Positions 11,148 to 22,438 of a stretch of DNA of 64,000 nt are shown here, piece after piece (the stretch's first letter is position 1; each line of letters starts with the position of its first letter). The notes under the pieces were generated by a model. That model saw only the letters and a program-made list of their open reading frames with translations. It was not told the origin of the DNA and did no database searches. The stretch lies in the NCBI GenBank assembly GCA_011799875.1, contig CM022302.1:185930942-185994941 (forward strand), given 5' to 3'. Both the position numbers and the translations under genes were made by a program. The stretch comes from Thinopyrum elongatum. Lineage: Eukaryota > Streptophyta > Magnoliopsida > Poales > Poaceae.

Positions 11148-12717
11148 TGATACGTCTCCAACGTATCTATAATTTTTGATTGTTCCATGCTATTATATTA
11201 TCACTCTTGGATGTTTTATATGCATTTTGGTACTATTTTATATCATTTTTTAGGACTAACCTATTAACCTAGTGCCCAATGCCAGTTGCTGTTTTTTCCT
11301 TGTTTTGACTTTTATAGAAAGGAATATCAAACGGAATAAAACTTTACGAAGATTTTTCTTGGACCAAAAGACACCCAGGAGATTTGGGGAGAGGGCCAAA
11401 AGAGTCCCGAGGAGGCCACAAGCCCTAAGGAAGCACCCTACGGGGGGTACCCCTGGCTTGTGGGCCCCTCGAGAGTCCCCTAACCCTAATTCTAGCTCTA
11501 TATATTCTCAAATATTCCCCGAACATCAGAAGCATCCACAAAAATACTTTTCCACCGACGCAAGCTTCTGTTCTCGTGAGATCCCATCTTGGGGCCTTTT
11601 CCGGCGATCTGCCATAGGGGGATTCGATCATGGAGGGCCTATACATCAACCTTGCTGCCCTACCGATGATGTGTGAGTAGTTTACCACAGACCTATGGGT
11701 CCATAGCTAGTAGCTAGATGGCTTCTTCTCTCTCTTTGATCTTCAATACCATGTTCTCCTCGATGTTCTTGGAGTTCTATCTGATGTAATCTTCTTTTGC
11801 AGTGTGTTTGTTGAGATCCGATGAATTGTGGGTTTATGATCAGATTATCTATGAATATTATTTGAGTCTTCTCTGAACTCTTTTATGCATGATTTAAATA
11901 GCTTTGTATTTCTCTCCGATCTATTGATTTGGTTTGGCCAACTAGATTGATCTATCTTGCCATGGGAGAGGTGCTTTGTGATGGGTTCAATCTTGCGGTG
12001 TCCTCACCCAGTGACATAGTAGGGGTAGTGAGGCATGTATTGTATTGTTGCCATTAAGGATAAAAAGTTGGGGTTTATATCATATTTCTTGAGTTTATCC
12101 CTCTACATCATGTCATCTTGCTTAATGCGTTGCTCTGTTCTTTTGAACTTAATACTCTAGATGCAGGCAGGAGTCGGTCGATGTGTGGACTAATAGTAGT
12201 AGATGCAGAATCATTTCAGTCTACTTGTCACGGACATGATGTCTATATTCATGATCATTGCCTTAGATATCGTCATAACTATGCGCTTTTCTATCAATTG
12301 CTCAACAGTAATTTGTTCACCCACCGTATGTTTTCTTTCAAGGGAAAAGCCTCTTGTGAAACCTATGGCCCCTGGGTCTATTTTCCATCATATATTTTCA
12401 TATCTATAAAACCAAAAACCCAAAAATACCTTGCTACAATTTATTTATATTTACTTTATTTTACTTTTTAGTTATCTTTTATATCTATCTCTATTAGATC
12501 TCATCCTTGCAAGTAACCATGAAGGGATTGACAACCCCTTTATCGCGTTGGGTGCTAGTGTTTGATTGTTTGTGTAGGTGCATCTATTGGAGACTTGCTT
12601 GTTCCTCCTACTGGATTGATACCTTGGGTTCTTAACTGAGGGAAATACTCATCTATACTTTGCTACATCACCCTTTCCTCTACAAGGGGAAAACCAACGC
12701 AAGCTCAAGAAGTAGCA
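11148..12717 (+). repeat. 3' LTR of element C, complete (1570 bp)
   Basis: It begins TGATACGTCTCC and ends AAGTAGCA. The 3' 1.22 kb matches the truncated 5' LTR at 6158-7377, and the whole is clearly related to the two LTRs of element D. The ORFs inside (11272-11676 and 12118-12471) are LTR sequence and not genes. Confidence 0.85.
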
Positions 12718-13466
12718 GCCTCCCCGGCCAGTCGTCGGGGAGTGTTCCGTACTATGTGATCTGGGAAATAGGGAATCACTTTGGGAACCAGGCATTCCGG
12801 CCATTTGGTGTATATAGACAAAAAACGTGTGCGGAGAGTTGTGTTATATTACTATTTAATGTAAGAAACATCTTCAGAAGAAAATAGTTCCTCCAATTTC
12901 TTCAGGTCTGACATGTTGACCATAAACGTTGAGTCCAGATACATGTAATATGCGGGTGTTAGTCATGTGGGGAACTGACCCCAGGATTTTGGTGGTAAGC
13001 ACCTGGTTATTTTCACGTCCCTCGAGGTTACCCCATTATTTTCTTAAGAATGCTAGCTTTCGGCTTCACCCGTCAAGGTATGTACACGGCTGACCCGGTC
13101 ATAGCAATCGCAGAGGTGCTCCCTTTACCCCATAGCCGAACAATCGGGAACGTAAGGGGTAAGCACAGGAGCCAGGCAACCCAGCTTGGCAAAAACTTAA
13201 GTCAAATAGGTGCATATAATGGCTTGAAAGGTATGAGAATGGTGTGAGCACAGGCAAGACGAATATGTGCATGAAAATTATATTAATTGGCTTCTTTTAA
13301 AAGGAGCCCCCAGGTAAATCTGGGTGGTACATTTGAAGATGTATACTTAAGGAACTTAACGCAGTTTGGTTTATCTGAACATAGACTAGGAGGTGACAAC
13401 TCCATAAAGGTAAAAAAAGGAAAACCAAAACAAAGAAAAGAGGGGAGTTAAAATGATGACACCGAA
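12718..13466 (-). other. Spacer of element A between pol and the antisense ORF
   Basis: No domain-bearing ORF is seen on either strand. In element A's orientation this is the untranslated part after integrase. It is where the convergent antisense transcript and the pol transcript would overlap or end. Confidence 0.5.
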
Positions 13467-14039
13467 CTAGCCGTAGAAGCGCCGTAGCCGAGCTGCGTTC
13501 CACGTGTTTGGTTCTAGGCGATTGTCCGATGGATTGCGAAGACGATACGCCCCTCCTGCTAGTACTTCATCTATTATGAAAGGGCCCTCCCATTTGGGTG
13601 ACAGTTTGTTCTTCTGCTTCTCAAGGAGGTGGAGGACGAGTTCACCTATATTGTATGCCTTCGCCCGAACTTCCCTGCTTTGGTAGCGCCGAGCTTGCTG
13701 TTGATAGAATGTAGAGCATGCCCGAGCTATGTCGCGCTCTCCTTCTAGGGCGTCCAGGTCGTCCTGCCGATCTAGCTCGGCTTCCTTTTCTTCGTACATG
13801 CGTATTCTAGGTGCGTCATGGATGAGATCGCATGGGAGAACTGCCTCTGCGCAGTACACCATGAAAAAAGGTGTGTATCCCGTTGAACGATTAGGGGTGG
13901 TGTGCAGCCCCCATAATACCAAAGCCCGAGCTGCCGTGTGGTGGCCGCCCATACCAGCGTGTATCTCAGCCAGAAGTTGTTGCCCCTCCTCTTTGGATAT
14001 GCATCTTTGGGGGACTCCGGTAGTGCTTTTCTTATACAT
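13467..14039 (-). pseudogene. Integrase remnant of element A (core deleted)
   Basis: The frame reads the start of an integrase zinc-binding segment (the HAGMGGHHTAAR region) and then runs directly into TTPNRSTGYTPFFMVY and the C-terminal domain (basic region, then SPKWEGPFIIDEV). In an intact protein about 150-200 residues with the catalytic D,D-35-E core separate these parts. The fusion point is near 13918-13926 on the plus strand. The deletion keeps the frame open, so the 190-codon ORF looks intact but cannot encode an active integrase. It follows the second RNase H and ends pol. Confidence 0.8.
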
Positions 14040-14096
14040 CTCACCCTCGTCGACCTTGTAGGCTTTAGATCGTCGGACTATGCGACGTGCCTCGTT

Positions 14097-14681
14097 CTAA
14101 TCGTTGGGGATCTCTTGCCGTAGAAGATAGGCAAGGAAGTGCTCGGCCCATGGTGCGATTACGGCCATGACTTCATGAGCTGAAGTTGTTTCTTCGAGTG
14201 TTGAGCCGCCGATGATGTCGTTGTCTGGCTCAATTTCTTGAGGGACGACTGGGTCACGTTTAGCACCCATGCGGGCGAGGACATCCGTGGCTTGGTTACT
14301 ATCTCTAGAGACATGGTGAAATTCTAACCCTTCAAATCGGGCTGATATTTTAAGGATGGCATTTCTATATGCCGCCATTTTTGTGTCTTTGGCATCAAAT
14401 TCGCCATTGACTTGGGAGATGGCGAGGTTTGAGTCTCCCCGCACCTCGAGCCGCTGTACGCCCATTGACGTTGCCATCCGAAGACCGTGCAACAGGGCCT
14501 CGTATTCGGCTGCATTGTTAGAGTCCGTGTACATGATCTGTAGGACGTACCGAATGTTGTCGCCCGTGGGGGATGTGAGTATCACCCCAGCCCCCAGTCC
14601 GGCTAACATTTTAGAGCCGTCAAAGTAGATTGTCCAATGTGAATATGTACTATATTCCCGGGGAGCTCGACTACAGTCCAT
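14097..14681 (-). pseudogene. Second (archaeal-type) RNase H domain of element A
   Basis: The ORF reads WTIYFDGSKMLAGLGAGVIL, then NNAAEYEALLHGL, RGDSNLAISQVN and SRDSNQATDVLAR: the Asp-Glu-Asp-Asp pattern of a type I RNase H. It lies after the normal RT-linked RNase H (14858-15229), so element A carried two. A second RNase H of this kind marks the Tat lineage of plant Gypsy elements. About 195 codons are open. The domain itself looks well preserved, but it is cut from its neighbours by stops at both ends. Confidence 0.8.
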
Positions 14682-14857
14682 TCAGCCAGGAAATCGGCAT
14701 CACCTGAGATTTGATAGCTCGGCGTGGTTTGTAAACGATTTCGAAAGGAAGGTGCTCTATGGCCCATTTGGCAATGCAGCTCGTGGCATCCCTATTATTG
14801 ATGGTCATTCAAGGGTACCTCGGATGCCACTGTAACCGAACACTCTTGAAAGTAGTG

Positions 14858-15229
14858 TCAGAGTTTTTGGGATGCCATAAAAACTGTATAGGCTATCTTC
14901 TGGTAATGTGGATACTGAGACTTGCACGGGGTAAGCACTTCTGATACATAGTAGACTGGCTTCTGTACCCGGAACTTGTGGCCCTCCACTTCTCGTTCTA
15001 CCACGAGTACCGCTCTCACCACTTGATTTGTGGCCGAGATGTATAATAACATGGGTTCGCCAATGCCGGGTGCAGCTAATATGGGGTTACCTACTAGTAT
15101 AGTTTTTATTTCTTGTAGTGCAGTGGTTGTCTCATCGGTCCATTCAAAGTTTTTGGTCTTTCTAAGCAATCTGTAGAGTGGCAGTGCCTTTTCACCGAGG
15201 CGGGAGATGAAGCGGCTCAGGGCTGCCAC
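14858..15229 (-). pseudogene. RT-linked RNase H domain of element A
   Basis: The frame contains the fingers/connection passage (LSRFISRLGEKALPLYRLLR), then FEWTDET and a LLYISATNQVVRAVLVVERE segment, the usual start of the Gypsy RNase H. It directly follows the RT frame and is separated from it by a TAG near 15245. The end (MASQKL) is truncated by a stop. Confidence 0.75.
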
Positions 15230-15244
15230 ACAGCCTGCCAGCTT

Positions 15245-15910
15245 CTAGACGTGTCTAAGCTCTGTGGGTATTGCTAGCTGGGACAGGGCTCGGAATTTAG
15301 CCGGGTTGGCCTCGATCCCTCTGTGGGAAACAATAAATCCGAGTAGTTTCCTGGCGGGAACCCCGAAGACACATTTATCCGGGTTGAGCCGTATATCGTA
15401 AGTCCATAAATTTTCAAAGGTCCGGCGGACGTCGTCCACTAACTGGCTGACGTGTTTAGTTTTAATGACCACGTCGTCCACATATGCTTTGACTATTTTG
15501 CCGATTTGGTTTTCAAGGCATGTTTGAATCATGAGTTGGTATGTGGCTCCTGCGTTTTTTAATCCGAAGGGCATCATGTTGAAGTAGAATGGCCCGTAGG
15601 GGGTGATGAATGTAGTTGCAGCTTGGTCGGACTCCTTCATCTTGATTTGATGGTATCCAGAGTAGGCATCGAGGAAGCATAATGAGTCATGTCTGGCGGT
15701 GGCGTCGATGATTTGGTCTATCCGGTGTAAGGGGAAGGGATCCTTGGGGCAGGCTTTATTTAAGTCTTTGAAATCGGTGCATAGCCGCTAGGATTTATCC
15801 TTTTTGAGTACCATGACCAAATTTGCCAACCATTAGCGATTTTGATTTCACGGATGAATCCGGCTTCGAGTAACTTTGCTAATTCCTCCCCCAGGCTTGA
15901 TGTTTGGGTT
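15245..15910 (-). pseudogene. Reverse transcriptase of element A
   Basis: The open part (15245-15640) contains FGLKNAGATYQ, the catalytic YVDD box at 15473-15484 and the thumb-side KLLGFIVSHRGIEANP passage. Upstream, in the same direction, a LDAYSGYHQIKM segment (about 15640-15680) continues the palm, but the region 15690-15880 is broken by stops and at least one frameshift. RT motifs 1-2 can be read only in pieces. Confidence 0.8.
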
Positions 15911-16994
15911 CGGAAAATCGGTGCAGGGCCTGTTTGACTGGCTTGAAGCCTTTTGTTATGTACATGCTATGCTCCGCTAGTCTTCGTGGGATTCCTGGCA
16001 TGTCTGAAGGGTGCGAGGAAAATATATCCCAATTCTCGCGCAGGAAAGTCTGTAGCGCTTCATCAACTGCGGGATCTAGCTGGGCTCCAATGGATGCTGT
16101 TTTATTAGGATCCATTGGGTGCACTTGGAATTTGACTATTTCGTCAGCTGGTTTGCACGACGTAGATTTGGACCTTTTACTGAGGACCATGTCGTCCCTG
16201 TCGACCGTTGTGCAGAGTGTAGTCAATTCCTCGGCTGCAAGAGCCTCGGATAGTGCTTCGAGGGCGAGCGATGCTATTTTGTTTTTGGCTCGAAGGGCTT
16301 TATCCGGATCACTTGCGAGTGTGATGACGCCATTGGGCCCTGGCATTTTGAGTTTCATATACCCGTAATGTGGTATTGTCTGAAACCTTGCAAACGCCTC
16401 ACGCTCCAATAGGGTGTGGTATCCGCTATGGAAGGGCACAATGTGGAACAATAATGCTTCGGACCTGTAGTTCTCAGGATTGTCGAATACTACATCCAGG
16501 GTGACTCGTCCAGAGCAGCGCGCCTCTCTGCCGAGGATAATTCCTCGAAAGGTGGTATAGCTTTGTTCAATGTGAGATCTGTCAAACTACATTTTGTCAA
16601 GGGTGTCCTCGTAAATGAGGTTTAGACCTCTACCTCCATCCATCAGCACTTTGGTTAATCTAAAGTGGTCCACTATAGGGTCGAGGACCAATGCGGCGGG
16701 TGCCCGGACGGGGCGGGCCCTTGGCTGGTCTTCTTCATCGAAGGTGATTGGTGTCTCAGTCCATGAATGTGCGGCTATAACCTGGTGGACCTGGACGAGC
16801 TCTCGAAGGGCTCTTTTCCTCTGATTGCTTGAGGAGAATGTCTCGTAGATCATCGTAACATCATTGTCACTATATGGGGGTGTTGCTGATCGTCTACTTG
16901 GGGGAGTAAGTCCAAGGATAGCTTCGCCGCTCTTGGCCACCTGCCTGACCACCCAACAAGCTCGAGGCCTATGGGTTGGGTTTGTATTAAGCAA
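15879..16994 (-). pseudogene. Protease and RT N-terminal region of element A
   Basis: 16587-16994 encodes the retropepsin-like segment with the catalytic DGG (KVLMDGGRGLNLIYED; Asp codon near 16640). 15879-16451 continues with a Tat-type linker (MKLKMPGPNGVITLASD) and the DIFSSHPSDMPGIPRRLAEH passage that precedes RT. A stop separates the two pieces near 16587. Confidence 0.75.
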
Positions 16995-18304
16995 GGCCGT
17001 GTGTATGGGACATGGTTTGTCCAGTAGCTCATCCAGGTCTGTTCTGGGTTTGGCGAGGGATCTATTCTTCTTTTTGGCGGGCTCGTGTTCAGGCGACCGC
17101 CATGGGTATGCGTGTTTTGCCTGAGCTTTTCAAGGTTTCTCGGCATGGGTTGATTCCACATGCATTTGTTGTGCCTTCCAGGTGCTTTCCATGGTGCAAT
17201 ATTTGTGTACTAGGTCCGATAACTCAGTGAAGCTTTGCACATGGCGACGGGCAAGGGCATTCAAGGTTCCTTCATCCCGGCAGTTGAACCGAAAGGCTGA
17301 TATTATTTCTTGATCGCATCAATCAGTCATCTTGTTTTGAACAAGGAGGAATCTGGCCCAGTAATGATGGACTATTTCTCTGGGCTGCTTCTTGACGAAC
17401 ATCAGATCCCATACGTCAGGGTTTCCTGAGTCCTGGGAGTATTCGACATGGGGGGTGGGTGGGAAAAAACTCCGTGCTCCGGCTGGTGTTGTATCCGGAA
17501 TTTTAGCGATGGTGTCAAGCATCCCTAGAATATCCGGTGTGCCGAGTGCGGATTCCAAATTGTCCGCATAATGCAGCGCAGACTCAAGGTCGTGTTTTGA
17601 ATTGAGGTCTAGTTCCGGGCTCTCTTCTAGGCAAAAATCGGATTCCAGGCCTGAAGCCTGAGCGAGGTTGTCGCCAATCGGGACGTAGCTTATCTTCAGT
17701 TTTGGTGATTGCGAACCTTCAGCCAATTCCTCAACGGTGGAGACAAGGTGTGTGATAGGTGGGATATAAATTTCCCTGTTGTCGGGCTTGAGTCCAACCC
17801 GGTCATAGACTGAGGGCTGGCCGTCGGAGATTCCCATGGCTCGGATCCGGTCTAGTAGATCGTTTAATGACGAAAGATCTGACGGGTCTACGCCGTCCGA
17901 ATATCCGGGATCAACTCGTAGCGTGGCCGCTATGGGGCCATCCGAGGTTGTGCCTAGGCAGTGTTCGGCCGGGATCAGTTCAGTCAAACTGACGGAGTCG
18001 GGCTTTAGGGGGGAGGCTCCGTGTTATTTCAGCCCGTGGCGAGTTTACTCTCCTGACGTTAAAGCATCAAGATCAGTGAGTTTTTCTAAGGGCGCTGAGG
18101 TTCTTGATAGGGTGACGTCTCCCCGGGGTGGGCGGTGAACTTCAGGCTCCCGAACCTCACCTCCTGGCCCGGGGCAAAGTTTCCAATCTGGACGAGGTGA
18201 CCGGTTGGATTGGTGCACAGTATGATACTGCCAAACGTGAAATCTTGGTCGAGGACGGAGAGGTCCCTGACGCGGATGGCGTGGTTGATGAACAAGCAAG
18301 CCAT
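16995..18304 (-). pseudogene. gag of element A
   Basis: The start MACLFINHAIRVRDLSVLDQ lies about 30 bp after the primer site, as expected for gag. The frame is lost near 18086 and resumes at 17987-17319, with the passage PRDIV-like REIVHHYWARFLLVQNKM; a TGA at 17319-17321 interrupts it. The remaining matrix/capsid C-terminus, including a FTELSDLVHKYCTMESTWKA segment, reads on to about 16850 with more stops. Gag would form the intracellular virus-like particle. No zinc knuckle is clear. Confidence 0.7.
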
Positions 18305-18332
18305 TAATCCTTTCGGTGAACCAACAGCGAAA

Positions 18333-18350
18333 CTCTCAATGAAAGCACCA
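18333..18350 (-). promoter_or_regulatory. Primer-binding site of element A
   Basis: On the minus strand TGGTGCTTTCATTGAGAG starts one base after the LTR end, in the right place and with the TGG that pairs to a tRNA CCA end. I did not match it to a particular tRNA. Confidence 0.7.
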
Positions 18351-18351
18351 A

Positions 18352-18807
18352 TGTCGGTGTCAAAACCGGCGGATCTCGGGTAGGGGGTCCGAAGCTATGG
18401 ATCTTGGATCAATGGGGAACAGGGGACGAAGGACACAATGTTTACCCAGGTTCGGGCCCTCTCTAAGAGGTAAAACCCTACGTCCTGCTCGATTATATTG
18501 AAGTGTATAGGAAGGTTACAGAGTCGATCTACCACGAGATCAGATGAACTAAACCCTAGGATAGTAGGATGATGGTTGTTGTTCTAGCCTACATAGACTA
18601 AGCCCTCTAGTTTATATAGGCACCAAGGATACTAGGGTTACACATGGTCGGTTACAACAAGGAAATAAACCTGCCAAATCTCTTATCTAGACTTGGAGAA
18701 CCTCACCTTGTAGTCTGGCTCTCCAATAGCCGTAGCATGGCCCACCTCTCCGTCCCATGAAAGAGGAGGCGGCGGCCCAAGGACCCCCTAGTCCGGGTCT
18801 CCCTCAG
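18352..18807 (-). repeat. 5' LTR of element A (456 bp)
   Basis: On the minus strand it begins TGAGGGAGACCCGGAC and ends GGTTTTGACACCGACA. Because the ends are TG/CA in both directions the plus strand also reads like an LTR start; gag and the primer site fix the orientation. It resembles the LTR of element B at 59376-59816 throughout. Confidence 0.8.
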
Positions 18808-19946
18808 AGGTAGCAGCGGATTTTTATTTATTTGCGGAGGTAGCAGCAGATGGATATTCAACAAGTGAAATGATGGCCGCTTCCTCAGTCAAACATAGGG
18901 AAAGGTGGGCCTCATGATTTGATGGCTCACTAGTCATTATTACTGCCTATACTCTTTGCCCATATAATAACCACGTGGTAGAGTAGTTGGCTATACTTTT
19001 AATAACCATGCTCGAATAGAAGAGGTGCACGCATCCACACACGTAGTACTCTTTGCGTCTTCCCCAACCACACACGTGACATGGTGGAGCTCATTTCTGT
19101 ACGAAGATGCAGCCCACGTGATAATTTGATGCGTGTAGTAGTAGTTACTCACTAATTATGGAGGTCGGGAACCATGCATGAATGGTGCCGCCTTATTTAT
19201 AAATAAAGTTTTTCTTCTTCAGTGGCACATACGCAATATGAATAGGTTCAAATGGAGAGAAAAAGAAACCGCTCAACTATATACATAGCCAGGAGCCTAC
19301 ACGGTTGCTTGCTGGGGTTGCTCTCTTCACACTCTCTCACACAAAATTATTGTGGTCACATCTCTAGCCACACATCCGGGCGGATCACGTCTGCCGGGGG
19401 AAGGGGAGGATGTTTTGTGTAGATGCGGTCGCCGTCGACGAGGGCGAAAACCCACTTTCAGCGCATCACGATCAGGGGTCCCCGCCGTTCTCTCTCACAA
19501 AGCCGGCACGGTTGCCTTCGTCCCTTGCTCACTGCCACGACGTGGGCAGATGCCGCCTCCCACTGCCCTCCTAGCTACATCGCAACATTCCTCAGGTACA
19601 ACTTCCTTTACATTCGGCTTGCACCACTGCCCCAACTGCCCACATCGCTCCATGTGAATATTTCTCTACTTCTTTGGCCCGCACATACCTCTACGGGCTT
19701 CTACTGTATTTGTGATGAGTTTATGTCTCATCAACTAGTGCCACTAGTCTTATTCTAATCACACTTCTTCAATTTCTTTGCCACAGGGATGCTCAGCTAG
19801 ATTTTAGTGAAACTACACAAAATGATTCGATGGTCAAAGGGTTGCAAACTTCATTCCTTCGGAAGGTTCAAGCTCGCCAGCAAATTAAAGCCTGGTTAGG
19901 GTTTAGAGTTCAAGGCCTAGGGACTACATGGATCATTTTTTCTTTA
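18808..19946. other. Unclassified sequence right of element A
   Basis: No supportable gene. The stretch 19253-19345 (ATGGAGAGAAAAAGAAA, then CT-rich CTCTCTTCACACTCTCTC) has a relative at 23494-23580. Near 19785-19820 a CAG|GGATGCTCAGCTAGATTTT segment resembles one at 26240-26280. These look like parts of a degenerate, duplicated transcription unit. Confidence 0.4.
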
Positions 19947-20049
19947 GTTGTCTCTGTTCCAAAATAAGTGTCTCAACTTTAATACAACTTTGTACTAAAG
20001 TTGGCAAAGTTGGCATAAAGTTGAGACACTTATTTTGGAACGGAGGGAG
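19947..20049. mobile_element. Stowaway-type MITE (103 bp)
   Basis: The terminal inverted repeats pair over the GTTCCAAAATAAGTGTCTCA stretch, ending ACGGAGGGAG. The element is bounded by TA at 19945-19946 and 20050-20051, the usual TA target duplication of Tc1/mariner MITEs. The left tip is degenerate. Confidence 0.85.
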
Positions 20050-20051
20050 TA

Positions 20052-21313
20052 CATATTGGCTATGATATGTGAATCATTGAGATGCAATAGCATGCATGTT
20101 AGTCTCCTTTGTATTTGATGGAATGTTGCAACGGGGCAACCTTGGACGCAAGATACATGAAACAGAAGCTGAAAGCTTCATAGCATTGTACAATTTTATC
20201 TCGCTGAGAAATTGCAGTACTGTGTACTAAAGAGTTAGGTGTCGCACGATGTGCAAAAAATATGGTGACAGTGTGAGGTGGTCCACGTAATCACTGAGCT
20301 GCCATGTTTTCGCTGCTTTCGCACTCCTCCGCTGTAAGAGTGGAGAAAATTGTAAAGAGTGGAGACGCTCTACCTCCTTTCGCCGAAACGAGGGAAATCC
20401 AGCATCCGGTGCACGTGTCATGCACCAAAGTAAAGTATACAGTACAACTGAGACTCAGCACAGTCATACCACCTTAGTAATAATGACCAATGAGCCGTCA
20501 AATCACGTAGACCCGGCAATAAGTTGGACGGATGAAGCAACCATCACTCTTCATTGAATCCGCTTATCCTTTCAATGCAGGCGCCAGTGAGAGGTCGTGT
20601 CCGCTTTGCCTGGGCATGAATGCGGCACCGATTCTCTGGAGCAGCACTGACCGTTTCGGGCGGGAAGCACACGCGGGCGATGGTTTGGGTGGGCCAGTGT
20701 GGTCAGGAGTGGGCGTGGCAGCTGTCCCGACCGGATGCCCGAAAACGAGAGGATGCACCGACTCTAGTGGCTAAATCATAGTACTACACACCATCTCTTT
20801 GTAGGTTGATGTGGTGCTCTCTCTAACACACACACGCTGTTAAAAAAACACACACGTGCGCGTGCACACACATGCACACACAGGTTCATAGAATAGGAAT
20901 ATCGTGGGAGTGGGAAACCACATGAAGTGAGATAAATGGAGTACGTACAAGAAGAGAATAGGTACACGCACGTCCGTCGGAGACACAGTTGCTGCATCGC
21001 ACTATAGCCCAGCCGACCACAACACGATGGTCCGATCTGTGCCTCTCTCGTCCCGACGCTGGCAGTCAACTGCTATAGCTGCGGCTGTAGGATTTGACGC
21101 ACGCGGCTACCGGATTTGGAGCATTCCAGCCGCCTGCGACTGCACCTTGCCATGGATTTTCCGGGTACCGGGTCGCACAACAATGGCAATGCCTCCACGT
21201 CGCATGTAGGTACTAAATCCGCCTCTAGCCGCTCGGATCTATCCCGTCAGCAGTTTCACCGACAAAGACACGGCCGGCCACCGTCCGGGCTCGGCCCTGG
21301 CCCAACGGCTAGT
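20052..21313. other. Intergenic region with a promoter-like conserved block
   Basis: No gene is supported. The part around 20600-20740 (CTGACCGTTTCGGGCGGGAA, then GGGTGGGCCAG and GTGGCAG) closely resembles 28290-28415. CA-repeat sequence lies near 20825-20880. ORFs here (20532, 20564, 21027, 21116) have no recognisable domain. Confidence 0.4.
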
Positions 21314-21537
21314 CGGTTCACCGTTGCTGCTCATAAAGTGCGATGGTTGCCCGGATGGGTGTACATCAAGTGCAATAAATATAAGGTGCATAGTACTTCT
21401 TTTGATTCTGTTGTGCTCCCTTATTCGGTTCACCGTTGCTGCTCATAATGTGCGATGGTCGCCCGGATGGGTGTACATCAAGTGCAATAAATATAAGGTG
21501 CGTAGTACTTCTTTGGATTCGGTTGTGCTCCCTTATT
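21314..21537 (+). repeat. Tandem duplication, two 112-bp units
   Basis: CGGTTCACCGTTGCTGCTCA starts both 21314 and 21426, and the following ~100 bp are nearly identical between the copies. The period is not a multiple of three. Confidence 0.85.
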
Positions 21538-21618
21538 TGGCGCATGTTTGGCATCTTATACTCAAACTTGTGTGTAGGATGGATGCAAGTTTTGGTTTTG
21601 GGAAGAAGAATACATTGA

Positions 21619-21900
21619 TCTATTGATAGCACAAAATTTGTAGATGCCCGTGCACTCGTTGCTAGAATAGAGGCTAGAAATGAGACTAGAGATGATATTA
21701 GATGTGAAGCAATGTCTAGTTCTTTACAATCGAAGAAGAAAGAAGTGTGCAAGCTCGAGAAGCCACCGATCAACAATGAAGACATAGAGAAGATATTAAT
21801 ACAATTAGTGGGAGCAGTTATGGAAATTGGATATCTTTTAAAATGTCTATTTGGGGTTCTTGTTTTCTTCGGTCTTGCTCTCCTAGCAAAGAATTGGTGA
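21619..21900 (+). pseudogene. Small coiled-coil plus C-terminal membrane segment ORF fragment
   Basis: The frame is open from 21619 (no Met until 21712) to a TGA at 21900. It reads a charged, helix-prone segment (VDARALVARIEARNETRDD, then SLQSKKKEVCKLEKPP) followed by a hydrophobic tail LKCLFGVLVFFGLALLAKNW that would be a single membrane anchor. The design resembles the C-terminus of grass GRF-type zinc-finger proteins and of the small ORF at 52041-52340. I see no zinc-finger motif here, so it may be the last exon of a lost gene. Function is unknown. Confidence 0.4.
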
Positions 21901-22130
21901 ATGTAGTTCGCTGTATCAAAATGTCGTTGATGAAATAAAGAAATGTGCTAGAAAATAAATGTGTGCATACGTCTAGTGGCCTTATTAATTACGGTGGTTC
22001 TGAATTTTTGCCAGTAGTTAATTATGTTGGCAAACTTTGATAAAAATACTCTGTAAAGAAATATAAAAGCGTTTAGAACACATAAAAAAATAAGGCAATA
22101 ATAATTTTTTTGGCATGTATTAGCAGTTTA

Positions 22131-22433
22131 CTCCCTCCGTCTAGGTGTATAAGTCACCTTACGAAAACCAAATAAGCCCAAAACACTTAGGCGCGGTGCA
22201 TTAACTTCCATCTCGTTTCTTGTTTCTTAACATAAATAAATGAATCAACCAATAAGAGATGTGGGCGTATATGCTTTTAATGACTTGAGACTACCAAACA
22301 CGACATGTAGTGGTCAGTTCATTGCATGCAATGGTATTAATTTTAGCAAATAGCCATTAAGTTTTCTTGTTTTTCCCTCCGCCTTGGTCACGATGCACAA
22401 CCTAAGATGACTTGTACACCTAGACGGAGGTAG
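22131..22433. mobile_element. Stowaway-like MITE, copy 1 (303 bp)
   Basis: It is bounded by TA (22129-22130 and 22434-22435). Termini CTCCCTCCGTCTAGGTGTA and the inverse of TACACCTAGACGGAGGTAG pair with one mismatch. It is nearly identical to 23129-23429. Confidence 0.9.
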
Positions 22434-22438
22434 TACTA

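Larger units (their letters stand above)
6158..12717 (+). mobile_element. Element C: mostly non-coding LTR retrotransposon
   Basis: Two LTR copies (6158-7377, lacking its first ~346 bp, and 11148-12717) flank a 3.77-kb internal region. A tRNA-Asp-like primer site follows the left LTR and a purine-rich tract precedes the right LTR. The internal region has one ORF of unknown function and no gag, protease, reverse transcriptase or integrase, so the element depends on others for movement. It sits between the antisense ORF remnant and gag-pol of element A. No target duplication can be read, because the left LTR end and its flank are deleted. Element D at 41929-47046 is a shorter relative. Confidence 0.8.
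12718..18807 (-). mobile_element. Element A: Tat-lineage Gypsy retrotransposon, minus strand, decayed
   Basis: On the minus strand the order is LTR (18352-18807), primer site (18333-18350), gag, protease, reverse transcriptase, RNase H, a second RNase H and integrase, which is Gypsy order with the extra RNase H typical of the Tat lineage. All domains carry stops or frameshifts, and the integrase core is deleted. The antisense ORF remnant at 4773-6121 belongs to the same element; element C was inserted between the two parts. The expected 3' LTR to the left of 4773 is absent. Confidence 0.8.

Noticed and set aside
11272..11676. 134-codon ORF
   Set aside because: It lies wholly within the 3' LTR of element C and its frame is not conserved in the matching LTRs.
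18352..18807. Reading this LTR as the start of a plus-strand element
   Set aside because: TG/CA ends allow both readings, but the adjacent minus-strand primer site and gag fix it as the 5' LTR of element A.
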